From: Bog-756 sp963741055
GTDB lineage: Bacteria; Actinomycetota; Acidimicrobiia; Acidimicrobiales; RAAP-2
Direction of reading: 5' to 3'
DNA: 64,000 bases
Assembly (NCBI GenBank): GCA_963741055.1
Contig: CAVUGU010000014.1
Span: forward strand, 257,360-321,359
Shown here: piece by piece, positions 12,101 to 21,605 of the stretch
How positions within the stretch are numbered: the stretch's first letter is position 1
Layout: each line of letters begins with the position of its first letter
Notes under the pieces: model-generated
The model's input: the letters and a program-made list of their open reading frames with translations, nothing else
The model's database searches: none
Told to the model about the DNA's origin: nothing
Made by a program: the position numbers and the translations under genes

Positions 12101-13258
12101 ATGGCCCGCACCACCGTGGCGGCCGGCGGCCCCGACGAGCCAGACCGGGCGGACCTCGGCGCCGCCCTCGCCGGGCTCGGGGAGCGACTCGCCGACGCCG
12201 GGCGGATGATGGCGACCGACCAGCTGGAGGAGCGGCGTGCCGAGCTGGAGAAGGCGGCCTCGGAGCCCAACCTGTGGGACGACGCCGACCGGGCCCGCGA
12301 CGTCACCCGTGAGCTGGGCAAGGTCAGCGAGGACCTCGAGCTGATCGAGGGTCTGACCAGGAGCCTCTCGGACGCAGAGACCCTCTACGAGCTCCTCCGC
12401 GAGGAGGGGGACGAAACGCTCCGGCCCGAGATCGAGGGGCTGATCGACGAGCTCTCTCGGTCGCTCTCGGCGCTCGAGCTGCGCGCGCTCTTCGCCGGCG
12501 AGTACGACGAGCGCGACGCGGTGGTCGAGATCCACGCGAGCGTGGGCGGCACCGACGCGCAGGACTGGGCGGAGATGCTGCTGCGCATGTACTCCCGCTG
12601 GGCGGAGCGACGCGGATTCGACATCGAGGTGGAAGAGGCCACCCCCGGCCAGGAAGCCGGTCTGTTGTCGGCGACCTTCGTCGTGCGCGGGCGCTTCGCC
12701 TACGGGCTGCTCTCGGCGGAGAGCGGGACCCACCGGCTCGTGCGGATGTCACCGTTCGACGCGCAGCACCGACGCCAGACCAGCTTCGCCTCGGTCGACG
12801 TCGTGCCGCTGCTCGACGTCACCGACGAGGTCGACATCGACGAGAAGGATCTCCGGATCGACACCTACCGTTCGTCGGGAGCGGGCGGCCAGCACGTCAA
12901 CAAGACCGATTCGGCCGTCCGGATCACCCACCTCCCGAGCGGGATCGTGGTGTCGTGCCAGAACCAGCGCAGCCAGCACCAGAACAAGGCAAAGGCACTC
13001 GAGGTGCTCGGCGCCAAGCTCGCGGAGCGCCAGCGCGCCGAGCACCAGGCGACGCTCGACGAGCTCTCCGGCGATCGAACCGACAGCGGGTGGGGCACCG
13101 GGATCCGCTCGTACGTCCTCGCGCCCTACCGGCAGGTGAAGGACGTGCGCACCAACTACGAGACCGGCAACGTCGACGCGGTGCTCGACGGCGATCTCGA
13201 CGAATTCATGGAGGCCGAGCTCCGTCGACGAGCAGCCGCGCGGCGCGCCACCGAGTAG
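12101..13258 (+). CDS. prfB: peptide chain release factor 2
   Basis: A 385-residue class I release factor that terminates translation at UGA and UAA. The anticodon-like tripeptide SPF is at 217-219 (VRMSPFDAQHRRQT) and the peptidyl-transferase GGQ is at 262-264 (GAGGQHVNKTD), which identifies RF2 rather than RF1 (which has PxT). The gene reads through without the programmed +1 frameshift and internal TGA of enterobacterial prfB, so that autoregulation is absent here. It follows secA by 12 nt. The N-terminus carries a few extra residues before the coiled-coil domain; a later start is possible. Confidence 0.96.
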   Translation: MARTTVAAGGPDEPDRADLGAALAGLGERLADAGRMMATDQLEERRAELEKAASEPNLWDDADRARDVTRELGKVSEDLELIEGLTRSLSDAETLYELLREEGDETLRPEIEGLIDELSRSLSALELRALFAGEYDERDAVVEIHASVGGTDAQDWAEMLLRMYSRWAERRGFDIEVEEATPGQEAGLLSATFVVRGRFAYGLLSAESGTHRLVRMSPFDAQHRRQTSFASVDVVPLLDVTDEVDIDEKDLRIDTYRSSGAGGQHVNKTDSAVRITHLPSGIVVSCQNQRSQHQNKAKALEVLGAKLAERQRAEHQATLDELSGDRTDSGWGTGIRSYVLAPYRQVKDVRTNYETGNVDAVLDGDLDEFMEAELRRRAAARRATE

Positions 13259-13556
13259 GTTGCGATCCGAGGTAGCTGGACGAAGTAGCACGCGCCGCGG
13301 TGTCGGCATCGCGCGAGTGGGAGTCGCGTGACGAGCGACGATCGCGAACGGGTGACCCATCGTGGGGCGCACCAGGTCTTGCGCTGCCACCCGGGCGCTT
13401 TGGTGCGCCGGACGCACCCGAGGACCCGTCACCGCGTGTGCCGAGGTCACAGGGGCTGCCACCCCTCTCGAGGGACGATTCGCTAGGATGCGCCGAAGTG
13501 CCTGGCGGCGTGGTCCTGCCATCTATGCCACCGACGTCAGCGCCGATCCTCTGCCC
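13259..13556. other. prfB-ftsE intergenic region
   Basis: Roughly 300 nt without a convincing gene. It has three spaced copies of gtag immediately after the prfB stop and a TAGGAT hexamer near 13484-13489 that could be the -10 element of an ftsEX promoter about 70 nt before ftsE. No terminator hairpin was noticed. Confidence 0.4.
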
Positions 13557-14346
13557 ATGATCACGTTCAAGAACGTCACCAAGACGTACAAGGGCTCCAC
13601 GGTCGCTCTCGCCGACTGCTCGGTCGAGATCGACAAGGGTGAGTTCGTCTTCCTCGTCGGACCCTCCGGGTCAGGGCAAGACCACGTTCATCCGCCTCCT
13701 GTTGCGGGAGGAGATGCCCGACTCCGGCCGGATCTGGGAGGCCGGTAAGGAGATCGGCCACCTGCCGAGATGGCGGATCCCCTACCTCCGCCGGAACATC
13801 GGCTGCGTGTTCCAGGACTTCCGCCTCCTGCCCAACAAGTCCGTCTTCGAGAACGTCGCGTTCGCGCTCGAGGTGATCGGGAGACCGAAGCACGTGATCG
13901 CGGCCCAGGTGCCCCAGGTGCTCGAACTGGTCGGCCTCACCAAGAAGCGCGACAACCTTCCTCACGAGCTCTCCGGCGGCGAGCAGCAGCGGGTCGCCAT
14001 CGCGCGCGCCTTCGTGAACCGGCCGCTGATCCTCCTGGCCGACGAGCCGACCGGCAACCTCGACCCGACCACCAGCCTCGGCATCATGCGGCTCCTCGAC
14101 CGGATCAACCGCACCGGCACCACGGTGATCGTCGCCACCCACGACGCGGGGATGGTGGACCAGATGCGGCGCCGCGTGATCGAGCTCGACCGTGGCGTGC
14201 TCGTCCGGGACCAGGCGCACGGCGTCTACGGCATCGATGCCGCCGCGGCGGCGGCCGGCGCGGGGAACCCGAGCGGCCTGCTCGCCGAGAACGCACCGGG
14301 CCCTCGTAACTCGGAACGCCCCGACAGCTACGCGGCCCGGACCTAG
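13557..14346 (+). CDS. ftsE: cell division ATP-binding protein FtsE (one-base frameshift)
   Basis: ABC ATPase that partners FtsX to control peptidoglycan hydrolases at the septum. The N-terminus MITFKNVTKTYKGSTVAL and the first half of Walker A are in one frame and everything after it is one base out: the text tcagggcaag interrupts what would be GPSGSGKTTFI if one g of the ggg (about 13675-13677) were removed. In the second frame lie NIGCVFQDFRLLPNKSV (Q-loop), LSGGEQQRVAIARAF (signature), LLADEPTGNLD (Walker B) and VATHDAGMV (H-loop). Such a break in a core gene at a homopolymer is most simply an assembly error. ftsX begins immediately after the stop. Confidence 0.93.
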
Positions 14347-15237
14347 ATGCCCGTCTCCGCCGGCTACGTCTCCAAGGAGGCGGTGACCAACCTCTGGCGC
14401 AACCGGTTGATGACCGCTGCGGCCATCCTCACCGTCGCGGTCTCTCTCGCCCTGGTCGGCTCGGCACTGCTCCTCAAGCAGGGTGCCACCAAGGCGACCA
14501 CCCTCTGGCAGAACGGCGTCCAGACCATCGTCTGGGTACAGCCGAACGCCCAGAAGACCCTCATCGCCTCGATCGGCAACCAGCTCGGTCAATCGCCCTA
14601 CGTGAAGACGTGCAGCTTCCGGAGCCAGACCTACGACTACAACGAAGCGCGCACCCTCGAGCCGGCCGACGAGTACCAGGCGACCACTCTCGCGGACTAC
14701 CCGTCCTCCTATCGGTGCGTGTTGAACGACCCGTCGCAGGCCACCGCGGTCTACCAGGCGTTCATCGGCAAACCGGGCGTCTACGACGTGAAGTACCCCG
14801 GCCAGCAGATCAAGACCATGCAGAGCGTGATCCGCATACTTCAGTGGGTCTTCCTGTCGGTTGCGGTGGTGCTGCTGCTCTCCGCCGCGGTGCTCATCTT
14901 GAACACCATCCGCATGGCGATCTTCGCCCGCCGGCGCGAAGTGTCGGTGATGAAGCTGGTCGGTGCGACCAACTGGTTCATCCGGCTGCCGTTCATGGCC
15001 GAAGGCCTCATCCAAGGGCTCCTCGGGGCGTCGGTCGCGGTCCTCGTCGTCCTCTCGCTCTACTACGGCATCGGTCTCGACACGACGAAGACCGCCGAGA
15101 ACCAGGGCAGCATCATCGCCCAGATGTCGTTGAGCGGATGGGAGGTCGCGGGCACCTGTGTGCTCGTGGCGATCGTCGGCATCGGGGTCGGCGTGGTCGG
15201 CTCCGCCTTCGCGGTGCGGCGCTTCCTCGACGTCTGA
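14347..15237 (+). CDS. ftsX: cell division protein FtsX
   Basis: A 296-residue membrane partner of FtsE. It has an N-terminal cytoplasmic segment (YVSKEAVTNLWRNRLMT), a first helix, an extracytoplasmic domain of about 120 residues expected to contact amidase activators, and three further helices with the FtsX motif ARRREVSVMKLVGATNWFIRLPF. The ATG abuts the ftsE stop codon, so the pair is an operon. Normal length and no frame disruption. It converges with the lipase gene on the other strand. Confidence 0.95.
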   Translation: MPVSAGYVSKEAVTNLWRNRLMTAAAILTVAVSLALVGSALLLKQGATKATTLWQNGVQTIVWVQPNAQKTLIASIGNQLGQSPYVKTCSFRSQTYDYNEARTLEPADEYQATTLADYPSSYRCVLNDPSQATAVYQAFIGKPGVYDVKYPGQQIKTMQSVIRILQWVFLSVAVVLLLSAAVLILNTIRMAIFARRREVSVMKLVGATNWFIRLPFMAEGLIQGLLGASVAVLVVLSLYYGIGLDTTKTAENQGSIIAQMSLSGWEVAGTCVLVAIVGIGVGVVGSAFAVRRFLDV

Positions 15238-16522
15238 GCCGCGGCCGCGGCCCCGCACGAGCTCGGCGGCGCCTTCCCCGCGAGCCGTTGGCGCATCCAG
15301 CGCAGCAATGTCGGTGCCCCCGACCCCAGCACGCCGGTGTGGCCGGCTCCTGTCACCGGCACATACTCGACGGTGTCGTGCTCGGCCGCGCAGAGCTGTC
15401 CGGTGACGAACCGGTCGGTCGCCTCGGCGGGGATCACCGCGTCGGCGGTGCCCTGGAGGACGAGGAGCGGTGCCGAGGTCGGCTGGGAACCGGGGCGGTT
15501 GGCCTGGTCGTCGCCGAGCAGCCCCGAGTTGTCTTCCCAGTTGGGCGCCAGCAAGGTGCGGTCGGTGACCAGGTCGTAGACGGCCTCGACCCCTGCCGCG
15601 CATCCCGACGCGAGCACGTCGTCGGCCCGAAGCGCGGGCTCGCTGAGCACGGTGTCGAGCGGGAAGTTCCCGTACGTCTGTGACCAGGCGTAGGCCGCCA
15701 TCACCAGGTAGGCCATCGATCCGTCGGTGCGAGTGGCGCGTGTCGGAGCGAACTCGAGGACGGAGGTGACCGGCGCGAAGGCGGCGACACCGGCGAGGAA
15801 AAGCTCTGGCGCGTACGACTGGGCGATCTGGCCGGCGAAGAGCGCGGCCTGCCCTCCCTGGGAGTGGCCGGCCACCAGCACCGTGTTCGACGCGGAGGTC
15901 CCCGCGAGTGGCGCGCGCCGCTCGGGCGGCATCGAGCACGTCCTGTGCCTCGCTCGTGCCGACCAGGTACGGATGGAGCCCGGTCGAGGCGCCGAGCCCC
16001 TCGTAGTCGGAGGCCGCGACGATCCATCCGGCGCTGACGAAGGAACTGACGAACGGGATCGAGGTGACACCGTCGAGCGAGGGGGCACAGGAGGGCGCGA
16101 GGCCGGTCGTCCCGTGCGCCCAGCTGACGATCGGGGAACCCTCCGGCGGGCGGAGTCCCGCCCGGCAGCACCACCATCCCCGACACCGCGACGTCCGCAC
16201 CGGCGTCCGTCTCGGAGTGGTAGAGGATCCGGTACGCGCTCGCTCCGGCAGGGAGCGAACTGCCGGTCGTCATCCGTGCCACACGGATGAGCGAGCCGGG
16301 TGGCCCGGGCGGGAGCGGCGAGGGGATCGCGTAGAAGCCTCCGAGCCCGCCGGTGATCCGGGTCAGCGCGGGGGCGGTCGCCGGACCGGCGAGCTCGCTC
16401 GCCGCGGACGAGCAGCCGGAGAGGACGAGGACCAGTCCGACCGACACGGTCAGTGCCCGAATGGGGCGGGACCGCGCCGGCATGTGCAAGTTCGAGCCCA
16501 GCCCCGTCTCGATGCTCCCCAT
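15063..16522 (-). pseudogene. secreted lipoprotein, secretory lipase-like alpha/beta hydrolase, two frameshifts
   Basis: The start gives a lipoprotein signal peptide ending VLVLSGCSS. Similarity to secretory (LIP-type) lipases is spread over three frames: N-terminus to about 16150, then PEGSPIVSWAHGTTGLAPSC and SDYEGLGASTG, and from about 15920 VLVAGHSQGGQAALFAG (the nucleophile elbow GHSQGG), VLQGTADAVIP (acid Asp) and GAGHTGVLG (catalytic His). All catalytic elements survive, so two indels in the assembly are as plausible as decay. The final frame has no stop until 15063, giving a 175-nt overlap with ftsX, which is unusual; the conserved part ends near 15240. A TAGGGT hexamer at 16555-16560 could be its promoter. 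Role inferred: extracellular ester or lipid hydrolysis. Confidence 0.75.
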
Positions 16523-16602
16523 GGTGCTCCCGGTCCCGCCGCGATGGTCGCCTCACCCTAGCGAGGCCGGACACGCGCGCCGCTCATCTACGCTCGGAGC
16601 GA

Positions 16603-17476
16603 GTGGACGCCCTCCGGTCGGTCGGCGAGTGGCCCGTCGAGCATGCCGCGGCCGGGGTCGCCCGGACGACCGCGGGCCGCGCCGAGCGCCCGGTGGTCCT
16701 CGGAACCACCGGCGCAGTGTGATCGGCCCTTCGACTGGGCCTCGGTGACCAAGCTGGCGACCTCGCTCGCCGCACTCGTCGCGGTCGAGGAGGAAACAGT
16801 CAGTCTCGACGAGCCGGCAGGACCGCCTGGCTCGACGCTCCGTCACCTCCTCGCGCACGCATCGGGCCTCGGCCCGGAGCCCGGGCCGGCGGTCGCGCCG
16901 CCGGGCACCACACGGATCTACTCGAACGCCGGCTACGAGGTGCTCGCCGAGTTCCTCGAGGCGCGTGCGGGGATCCCGTTCGCGGAGTACCTGTCGGTCG
17001 GGGTGCTCGATCCCCTCGGCATGTCCAACACCGTGCTCGACCCGCCGTCGGCGGCCGGCGCTGCGGCCGGGCTCGCCGGCCCGCTCGTCGACCTGCTCGC
17101 GCTCGGTTGCGAGCTCCTCGCGCCGACTCTGGTCAGCGCCGACTCACACCGCGAAGCGGTGACCGTCCAGTTCGAGGGCCTCGCCGGGGTGCTGCCCGGC
17201 TTCGGGCGCTACGCGCCTTGCGACTGGGGACTCGGCCCGGAGATCCGCGACGCCAAGCGACCGCACTGGACCGGGAGCGCGAATGCGCCGTCCACCTTCG
17301 GCCACTTCGGACGCTCCGGCTCGTTCCTCTGGGTCGACCCGGTCGCCGGGGTGGCGTGTGCGGGGCTCAGCTCCCGCCCCTTCGGACCTTGGGCCGCCCG
17401 TGCTTGGCCGGCGCTCGCCGACGCGGTCCTCGCCGAGGTCGGCGGCGCCCCGACCCCTCCCGACCCGGGCCGATAG
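16603..17476 (+). CDS. beta-lactamase-related serine hydrolase (one frameshift)
   Basis: Class C beta-lactamase/D-alanyl esterase-like hydrolase of about 290 residues. After a GTG start (VDALRSVGEW) the frame breaks near 16712-16728; beyond it come FDWASVTKLATSLA, containing the catalytic SxxK (SVTK), STLRHLLAHASG, and YSNAGYEVLAEFLE with the Tyr-x-Asn motif. A C-terminal FGHFGRSGSFLWVDP takes the place of the third HxG-type motif. No signal peptide is evident, suggesting a cytoplasmic esterase or peptidase rather than a resistance enzyme. The start codon lies 8 nt after TACGCT (16589-16594) without a ribosome-binding site, so it is probably leaderless. It ends 10 nt before the nucleotidyltransferase gene. 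Confidence 0.8.
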
Positions 17477-17479
17477 GGT
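17474..17479 (+). promoter_or_regulatory. putative -10 element of the rmlA-type gene (leaderless)
   Basis: TAGGGT overlaps the end of the serine hydrolase gene and is followed after 7 nt by the ATG at 17487, with no Shine-Dalgarno. Confidence 0.45.
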
Positions 17480-17486
17480 TGCGCCG

Positions 17487-18230
17487 ATGAAGGGCGTCAT
17501 CCTGGCAGGGGGTACCGGTTCGCGCCTGCATCCGCTCACTCGGATCACCAACAAGCACCTGCTGCCGATCTACGACCGGCCGATGATCAACTGGTGCATC
17601 GAGGCCCTGGTCAACGCCGAGATCACCGAGATCATGCTCGTCACCGGTGGGACCCACGCCGGTGAGTTCCTGCGGCTGCTCGGGAACGGTCACGAGTTCG
17701 GGATCGACCGTCTTTCCTACGGATACCAGGAGAAGCCCGGCGGGATCGCCGAGGCCCTCGGGCTCGCGACCCGTTTCGTCGACGGCGAGCCGGTGCTCGT
17801 GATGCTCGCCGACAACGTGGTCGAGCGTTCGATCAAGCCGATGGTCGACGCGTTCCACGCGGATCCTGGTGGTGCGCGCATCCTGCTCACGCCTGTCGAC
17901 CAGGTCGAGCACCTCCAACATCTCGGCGTGCCAGCCTTCGACGGCGACGGCCGGATCACCGCGATCGTCGAGAAGCCGGAGCGGCCTGCCTCCCACTTCG
18001 GCGTCACCGGCATCTACTGCTACGACGCCGAGGTGTTCGAGATCATCCCGACACTCGTCCCCTCCGGGCGCGGTGAGCTCGAGATCACCGACGTGAACAA
18101 CCACTACATCGGGCAGGGATCCATGGCCTACGACGTGCTCGAGGGTTTCTGGGGTGACGCAGGCGAGTCGATCGACGCCTATTACCTGGTGAACGATTTC
18201 GTGCGCACCCACGGCGCGAACAAGGGCTGA
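17487..18230 (+). CDS. glucose-1-phosphate thymidylyltransferase-like nucleotidyltransferase
   Basis: A 247-residue sugar nucleotidyltransferase of the short RmlA type, which joins a sugar-1-phosphate to a nucleoside triphosphate (usually dTDP-glucose). It opens with KGVILAGGTGSRLHPLT, the pyrophosphorylase signature, followed by NKHLLPIYDRPMI, then VLVMLADNVV (metal-binding Asp), ITAIVEKPERP and ITDVNNHYI. The ATG at 17487 is chosen because the catalytic signature begins there; the frame runs upstream into the preceding gene but without similarity. Together with manB and the isomerase it points to cell-surface polysaccharide precursor synthesis. No other rml genes are nearby, so dTDP-rhamnose as product is not established. 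Confidence 0.9.
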   Translation: MKGVILAGGTGSRLHPLTRITNKHLLPIYDRPMINWCIEALVNAEITEIMLVTGGTHAGEFLRLLGNGHEFGIDRLSYGYQEKPGGIAEALGLATRFVDGEPVLVMLADNVVERSIKPMVDAFHADPGGARILLTPVDQVEHLQHLGVPAFDGDGRITAIVEKPERPASHFGVTGIYCYDAEVFEIIPTLVPSGRGELEITDVNNHYIGQGSMAYDVLEGFWGDAGESIDAYYLVNDFVRTHGANKG

Positions 18231-18244
18231 CGTGCTCGGCGCGC

Positions 18245-19900
18245 TCACCCGACGTCGACCCCGAGCGACTCGGCGCTTTCGCGGCGGTGGCGGTTGTAGT
18301 CGACCTTTCCCGAGGGGGAGCGGCCGATCGTCTCGACGAAGCGGACCCGCCGCGGCGCCTTGAACCCGGCGAGGTGTGCCTTCACGTGCTCGACGATCGC
18401 GAGCTCCGCGTCGTCGGAGGGATCGACTCCCGGGGCGAGCTCGACCACGGCGACGACTTCTTCGCCGAAGCGCTCGTTCGGGACGCCGACCACCACCGCG
18501 TCGACGACGCCCTCCGCGGTCTTCACCACCTCCTCCACCTCTTCGGGGTAGACCTTCTCACCGCCGGTGTTGATGCAGACCGAGCCCCTTCCGAGTAGGT
18601 GGATGGTCCCGTCCGCGGCCACCTCGGCGAAGTCGCCCGGCACCGAGTAGCGAACTCCGTCGATGGTGCGAAAGGTCGCGTGCGTCTTGGCCTCGTCCTT
18701 GTAGTAGCCGAGGGGGATCCGACCTCCGAGTGCCAGCACTCCGGGCTGCCCCGAGCCGGGCGTCACGTCGCGACCGTCACCGTCGATCACCCTCACCTCC
18801 GACCCCAGGGTGAAGCGCGCGGTGCGGGCCGCGCCCCGTGCGGAGGAGACCGACGTGCCCATGCCCAGCGCCTCCGAGGAGGAGAACGCGTCGACGAGCA
18901 ACATCCCCGGGTGGTGGCCGAGCAGGCCCTGCTTCGTCTCCTCGCTCCACATGACTCCCGAGGAGACCATCCCTACGACGCTGGAGAGGTCGAAGCGGCC
19001 CGGGTCGGCGTCGAGCGCGGCGAGGATGGGCTTTGCGAATGCGTCGCCGACGATGACCACGCCGTTGACCCGCTCCCGCTCGACGGTCTCGAGCAGCTCG
19101 ACCGGATCGAAGCGACGGGACACGAGCGTCACCACCCGGCCACCCTCGCTCAGGCACTCGAGCGCGGTGAACCCTCCGGTCCCGTGCATGAGCGGACAGG
19201 AGGGTAGCAAGGTCATGCCCGGCCCGGAGCGGGCGAGCTCACCGCGGACGTCCTCGGCCGTGCCGTCGGCGGGATAGTGGCGGAACCCTCCACCGTTGAG
19301 CCGGGAGAAGAGGTCGTCCTGACGCCACATCACTCCCTTCGGGAGCCCCGTGGTTCCGCCGGTGTAGAGCATGAAGAGGTCGTCGGGTCCGCGGCCCCAG
19401 GGAGCACGCACCCGCTTCGAATCCTGGCGCTCCCCGCCGGTACCGGTCGTCTCGGCGGCCTCTTCGTAGGGGACTGCCCACGAAGGACAGCTCGCGGTCC
19501 CGTCGTCGACCCACAGCCAGCTGCGGACACCCGGCACGCGGCTGCGGAGCGCCTCGACCCGCTCGGAGAAGACGCCGTGGAAGACCACCGCGACCGCATC
19601 GGCGTTCTCCCACAGGTAGACCAGTTCGTCCTCCCCGTAGCGGTAGTTGGTGTTGATCGGGACCAGTCCGAGCTTGAAGCAGGCGAAGGTGGTCTCGAGG
19701 TACTCCGGGCAGTTGTAGAGATACAGCGCGACCTTGTCCTGATGGGCGACGTGCGCGCCGAGGAGCCATCGGGCCAAGCGGTCGGCCCGCCGGTCGAATT
19801 CGGCCCAGGTGCGGGTCTCCTTCCCGTGGGTCAGCGCGCCCGACTCGGGGACCGAGTCGGCGACGGCCTCCCAGACGTCGGCATAGTTCCACGTGCTCAC
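18245..19900 (-). CDS. acyl-CoA synthetase, AMP-binding (FadD family)
   Basis: A 551-residue ANL-superfamily ligase that activates a carboxylic acid with ATP and CoA. Visible are the P-loop YTGGTTGLPKGVMWR, the motif DAFSSSEALGMG, the hinge-region aspartate in YSVPGDFAEV and the C-terminal catalytic lysine in GRSPSGKVDYNRHR. The GTG at 19900 is preceded by gaggag at good spacing; an ATG 36 nt further out is possible. It is divergent from an acyl-CoA dehydrogenase, so the two probably share a control region and a catabolic pathway. The acid substrate (fatty acid or sterol side chain) cannot be deduced. Confidence 0.9.
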   Translation of the reverse strand: MSTWNYADVWEAVADSVPESGALTHGKETRTWAEFDRRADRLARWLLGAHVAHQDKVALYLYNCPEYLETTFACFKLGLVPINTNYRYGEDELVYLWENADAVAVVFHGVFSERVEALRSRVPGVRSWLWVDDGTASCPSWAVPYEEAAETTGTGGERQDSKRVRAPWGRGPDDLFMLYTGGTTGLPKGVMWRQDDLFSRLNGGGFRHYPADGTAEDVRGELARSGPGMTLLPSCPLMHGTGGFTALECLSEGGRVVTLVSRRFDPVELLETVERERVNGVVIVGDAFAKPILAALDADPGRFDLSSVVGMVSSGVMWSEETKQGLLGHHPGMLLVDAFSSSEALGMGTSVSSARGAARTARFTLGSEVRVIDGDGRDVTPGSGQPGVLALGGRIPLGYYKDEAKTHATFRTIDGVRYSVPGDFAEVAADGTIHLLGRGSVCINTGGEKVYPEEVEEVVKTAEGVVDAVVVGVPNERFGEEVVAVVELAPGVDPSDDAELAIVEHVKAHLAGFKAPRRVRFVETIGRSPSGKVDYNRHRRESAESLGVDVG

Positions 19901-20003
19901 GATCGACTCCTCACCCCCCTGCGCGGCGTCGGCCACGACCGCGCACGCCGCGGGGACGTGCCGGCAGCGGTCCCACGGGCCGGTGCAGCCTACGCTGTGG
20001 TCC

Positions 20004-21146
20004 GTGGACTTCGCGCTTCCCGGCGACGACGATCCGCGTCGGCTGGAAGTGCGCAGTTGGCTCGAGCGTCACCCCAAGCCGTCGGGCCGCGACCTCGCCG
20101 AGCGCGGGCTGGTCGCGCCGCACTGGCCCGAGCCCTACGGTCTCGGGGCCGACCCGACGCTCCAGCTGATCGTCGACGACGAGCTCCGCCGGGCGGGAGT
20201 CCGGCGTCCCGAGAACACCATCGGCATCGGCTGGGCGGGTCCCACCATCCTTCATTCGGGCAGCCCCGAGCAGAAGGAGCGCTACCTGCTGCCGCTCCTC
20301 GCCGGCGAGGAGATCTGGTGCCAGCTGTTCAGCGAGCCCGGGGCGGGATCGGATCTCGCGTCGCTCACCACCCGAGCCGAACGGGACGGGGACGAATGGA
20401 TCGTCCGCGGTCAGAAGGTCTGGACCTCCTTCGCGCACGTGGCCCGGCTCGGGATCCTGCTCGCGCGCACCGACCCGACGGCACCCCAACACAAGGGCAT
20501 CTCCTACTTCATCTGCCCGATGGACGCCGAGGGCGTGACGGTGCGCCCTCTCGTCGACATGACCGGTGCGCACGCGTTCAACGAGGTCTTCCTCGACGAG
20601 GTCCGACTTCCAGGCGGGAACCTGGTCGGCGAAGAGGGTGAGGGGTGGTCGCTCGCCAAGGTGACCCTCGGCAACGAGCGGGTCTCGTTGTCCGGTGCCG
20701 GCGCGCTGTGGGGGATGGGACCGACCGCCGAGGACCTGGTCGAAGTGGTCCGCCGGACCGGTGGCACCGCCGACCCCCTTCTGCGGCAGCGTCTTGCGCG
20801 CGTGTGGTCCGAGAGCGAACTGCTCCGACTGTTGCGTCTGCGCACCGTCTCGGCCGCGGTCTCCGGACTCGAGCCCGGCCCGGAGGCCTCGGTCCGCAAG
20901 GCGCTCGCCGACGAGCACGGTCAGCACGTGATGGACCTCGCGCGCGACCTGATCGGTGCCAGGGGCATGCTCACCGCGAGCGGCGCCGAGACGATCTGGT
21001 ACTTCGGGTTCCTCTTCGCACCGGCGCTGACCATCGGCGGCGGCACCTCGGAGGTGCAGCGCAACATCATTGCCGAGCGCACGCTCGGCCTCCCACACGA
21101 TCCTCCGGTGAACGTTCAGGTGAGCAGCGGACCCGCGTCCGCGTAG
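20004..21146 (+). CDS. acyl-CoA dehydrogenase
   Basis: A 380-residue flavoprotein that oxidises acyl-CoA to enoyl-CoA. Family motifs: WCQLFSEPGAGSDLASL (FAD/substrate loop), VRGQKVWTSFAHVA, and the C-terminal FAPALTIGGGTSEVQRNIIAERTLG. The chosen GTG start has no ribosome-binding site but lies 7 nt behind TACGCT (19991-19996), so the mRNA is probably leaderless; an upstream ATG in the same frame would overlap the divergent acyl-CoA synthetase. Its last 31 nt overlap the 3' end of the riboflavin synthase gene on the other strand. The divergent FadD suggests shared fatty-acid or sterol degradation. Confidence 0.92.
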   Translation: MDFALPGDDDPRRLEVRSWLERHPKPSGRDLAERGLVAPHWPEPYGLGADPTLQLIVDDELRRAGVRRPENTIGIGWAGPTILHSGSPEQKERYLLPLLAGEEIWCQLFSEPGAGSDLASLTTRAERDGDEWIVRGQKVWTSFAHVARLGILLARTDPTAPQHKGISYFICPMDAEGVTVRPLVDMTGAHAFNEVFLDEVRLPGGNLVGEEGEGWSLAKVTLGNERVSLSGAGALWGMGPTAEDLVEVVRRTGGTADPLLRQRLARVWSESELLRLLRLRTVSAAVSGLEPGPEASVRKALADEHGQHVMDLARDLIGARGMLTASGAETIWYFGFLFAPALTIGGGTSEVQRNIIAERTLGLPHDPPVNVQVSSGPASA

Positions 21147-21592
21147 CCCTGTCGGATCCCCCCGCCCGCGCGCCGTGTGAGCTGCTCGGGCTCGTAGAGC
21201 ATCCAGTACGCGTTGCGCGCGTGCTTGCGCGAGCGGTCGATACAGACCTTGGCCAGCAACTCGGGATCGTCCTCCTCGTTCTCGTGCACGAAGACCTCGA
21301 GGATGTGGGTGGAGGTCAACAACTGGGCGAGCATGATCCCCTGGGAGGCCTCGTGCGCGCACACCTGGTCGATGGCCGCCCGACCGGGCATGCCGAGTGC
21401 CACCACGATCCCGCAGTTCTCCTGCTCGATGATGCGCTTGCACTCGACCCCGAGGTCCTTGAACCCGGGAACGGTACGCCGGACCACCTCGAACCGCTCG
21501 CCGTAACCCGGGCAGGCAGCCAGCTCGTCGACCGCTTCTCCGCCCATGTCGTAGCGGGCGAACATGGTGTCGACGACGCCGATGCGATCCAT
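21116..21592 (-). CDS. ribC: riboflavin synthase, archaeal type
   Basis: A 158-residue protein matching, along its whole length, the archaeal riboflavin synthase family (Methanocaldococcus type), which dismutates two 6,7-dimethyl-8-ribityllumazine molecules into riboflavin. This family is unrelated to bacterial RibE and similar to lumazine synthase. Recognisable stretches are IGVVDTMFARYDM (4-16), RRTVPGFKDL (38-47), VALGMPG (64-70), QVCAHEASQGIMLAQL (76-91), LEVFVHE (98-104) and GGIRQGYADAGP near the end. It looks monocistronic and leaderless: TAGGCT (21600-21605) lies 7 nt before the ATG. The identification is from remembered family sequence; no search was run. No other rib genes are in the window. 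Confidence 0.88.
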   Translation of the reverse strand: MDRIGVVDTMFARYDMGGEAVDELAACPGYGERFEVVRRTVPGFKDLGVECKRIIEQENCGIVVALGMPGRAAIDQVCAHEASQGIMLAQLLTSTHILEVFVHENEEDDPELLAKVCIDRSRKHARNAYWMLYEPEQLTRRAGGGIRQGYADAGPLLT

Positions 21593-21599
21593 GCATACG

Positions 21600-21605
21600 A
21601 GCCTA
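21600..21605 (-). promoter_or_regulatory. putative -10 element of ribC (leaderless)
   Basis: On the minus strand TAGGCT ends 7 nt before the ATG at 21592 with no ribosome-binding site. Confidence 0.45.

Noticed and set aside
12101..12200. Programmed frameshift in prfB
   Set aside because: The gene is a single uninterrupted frame with no internal TGA slip site.
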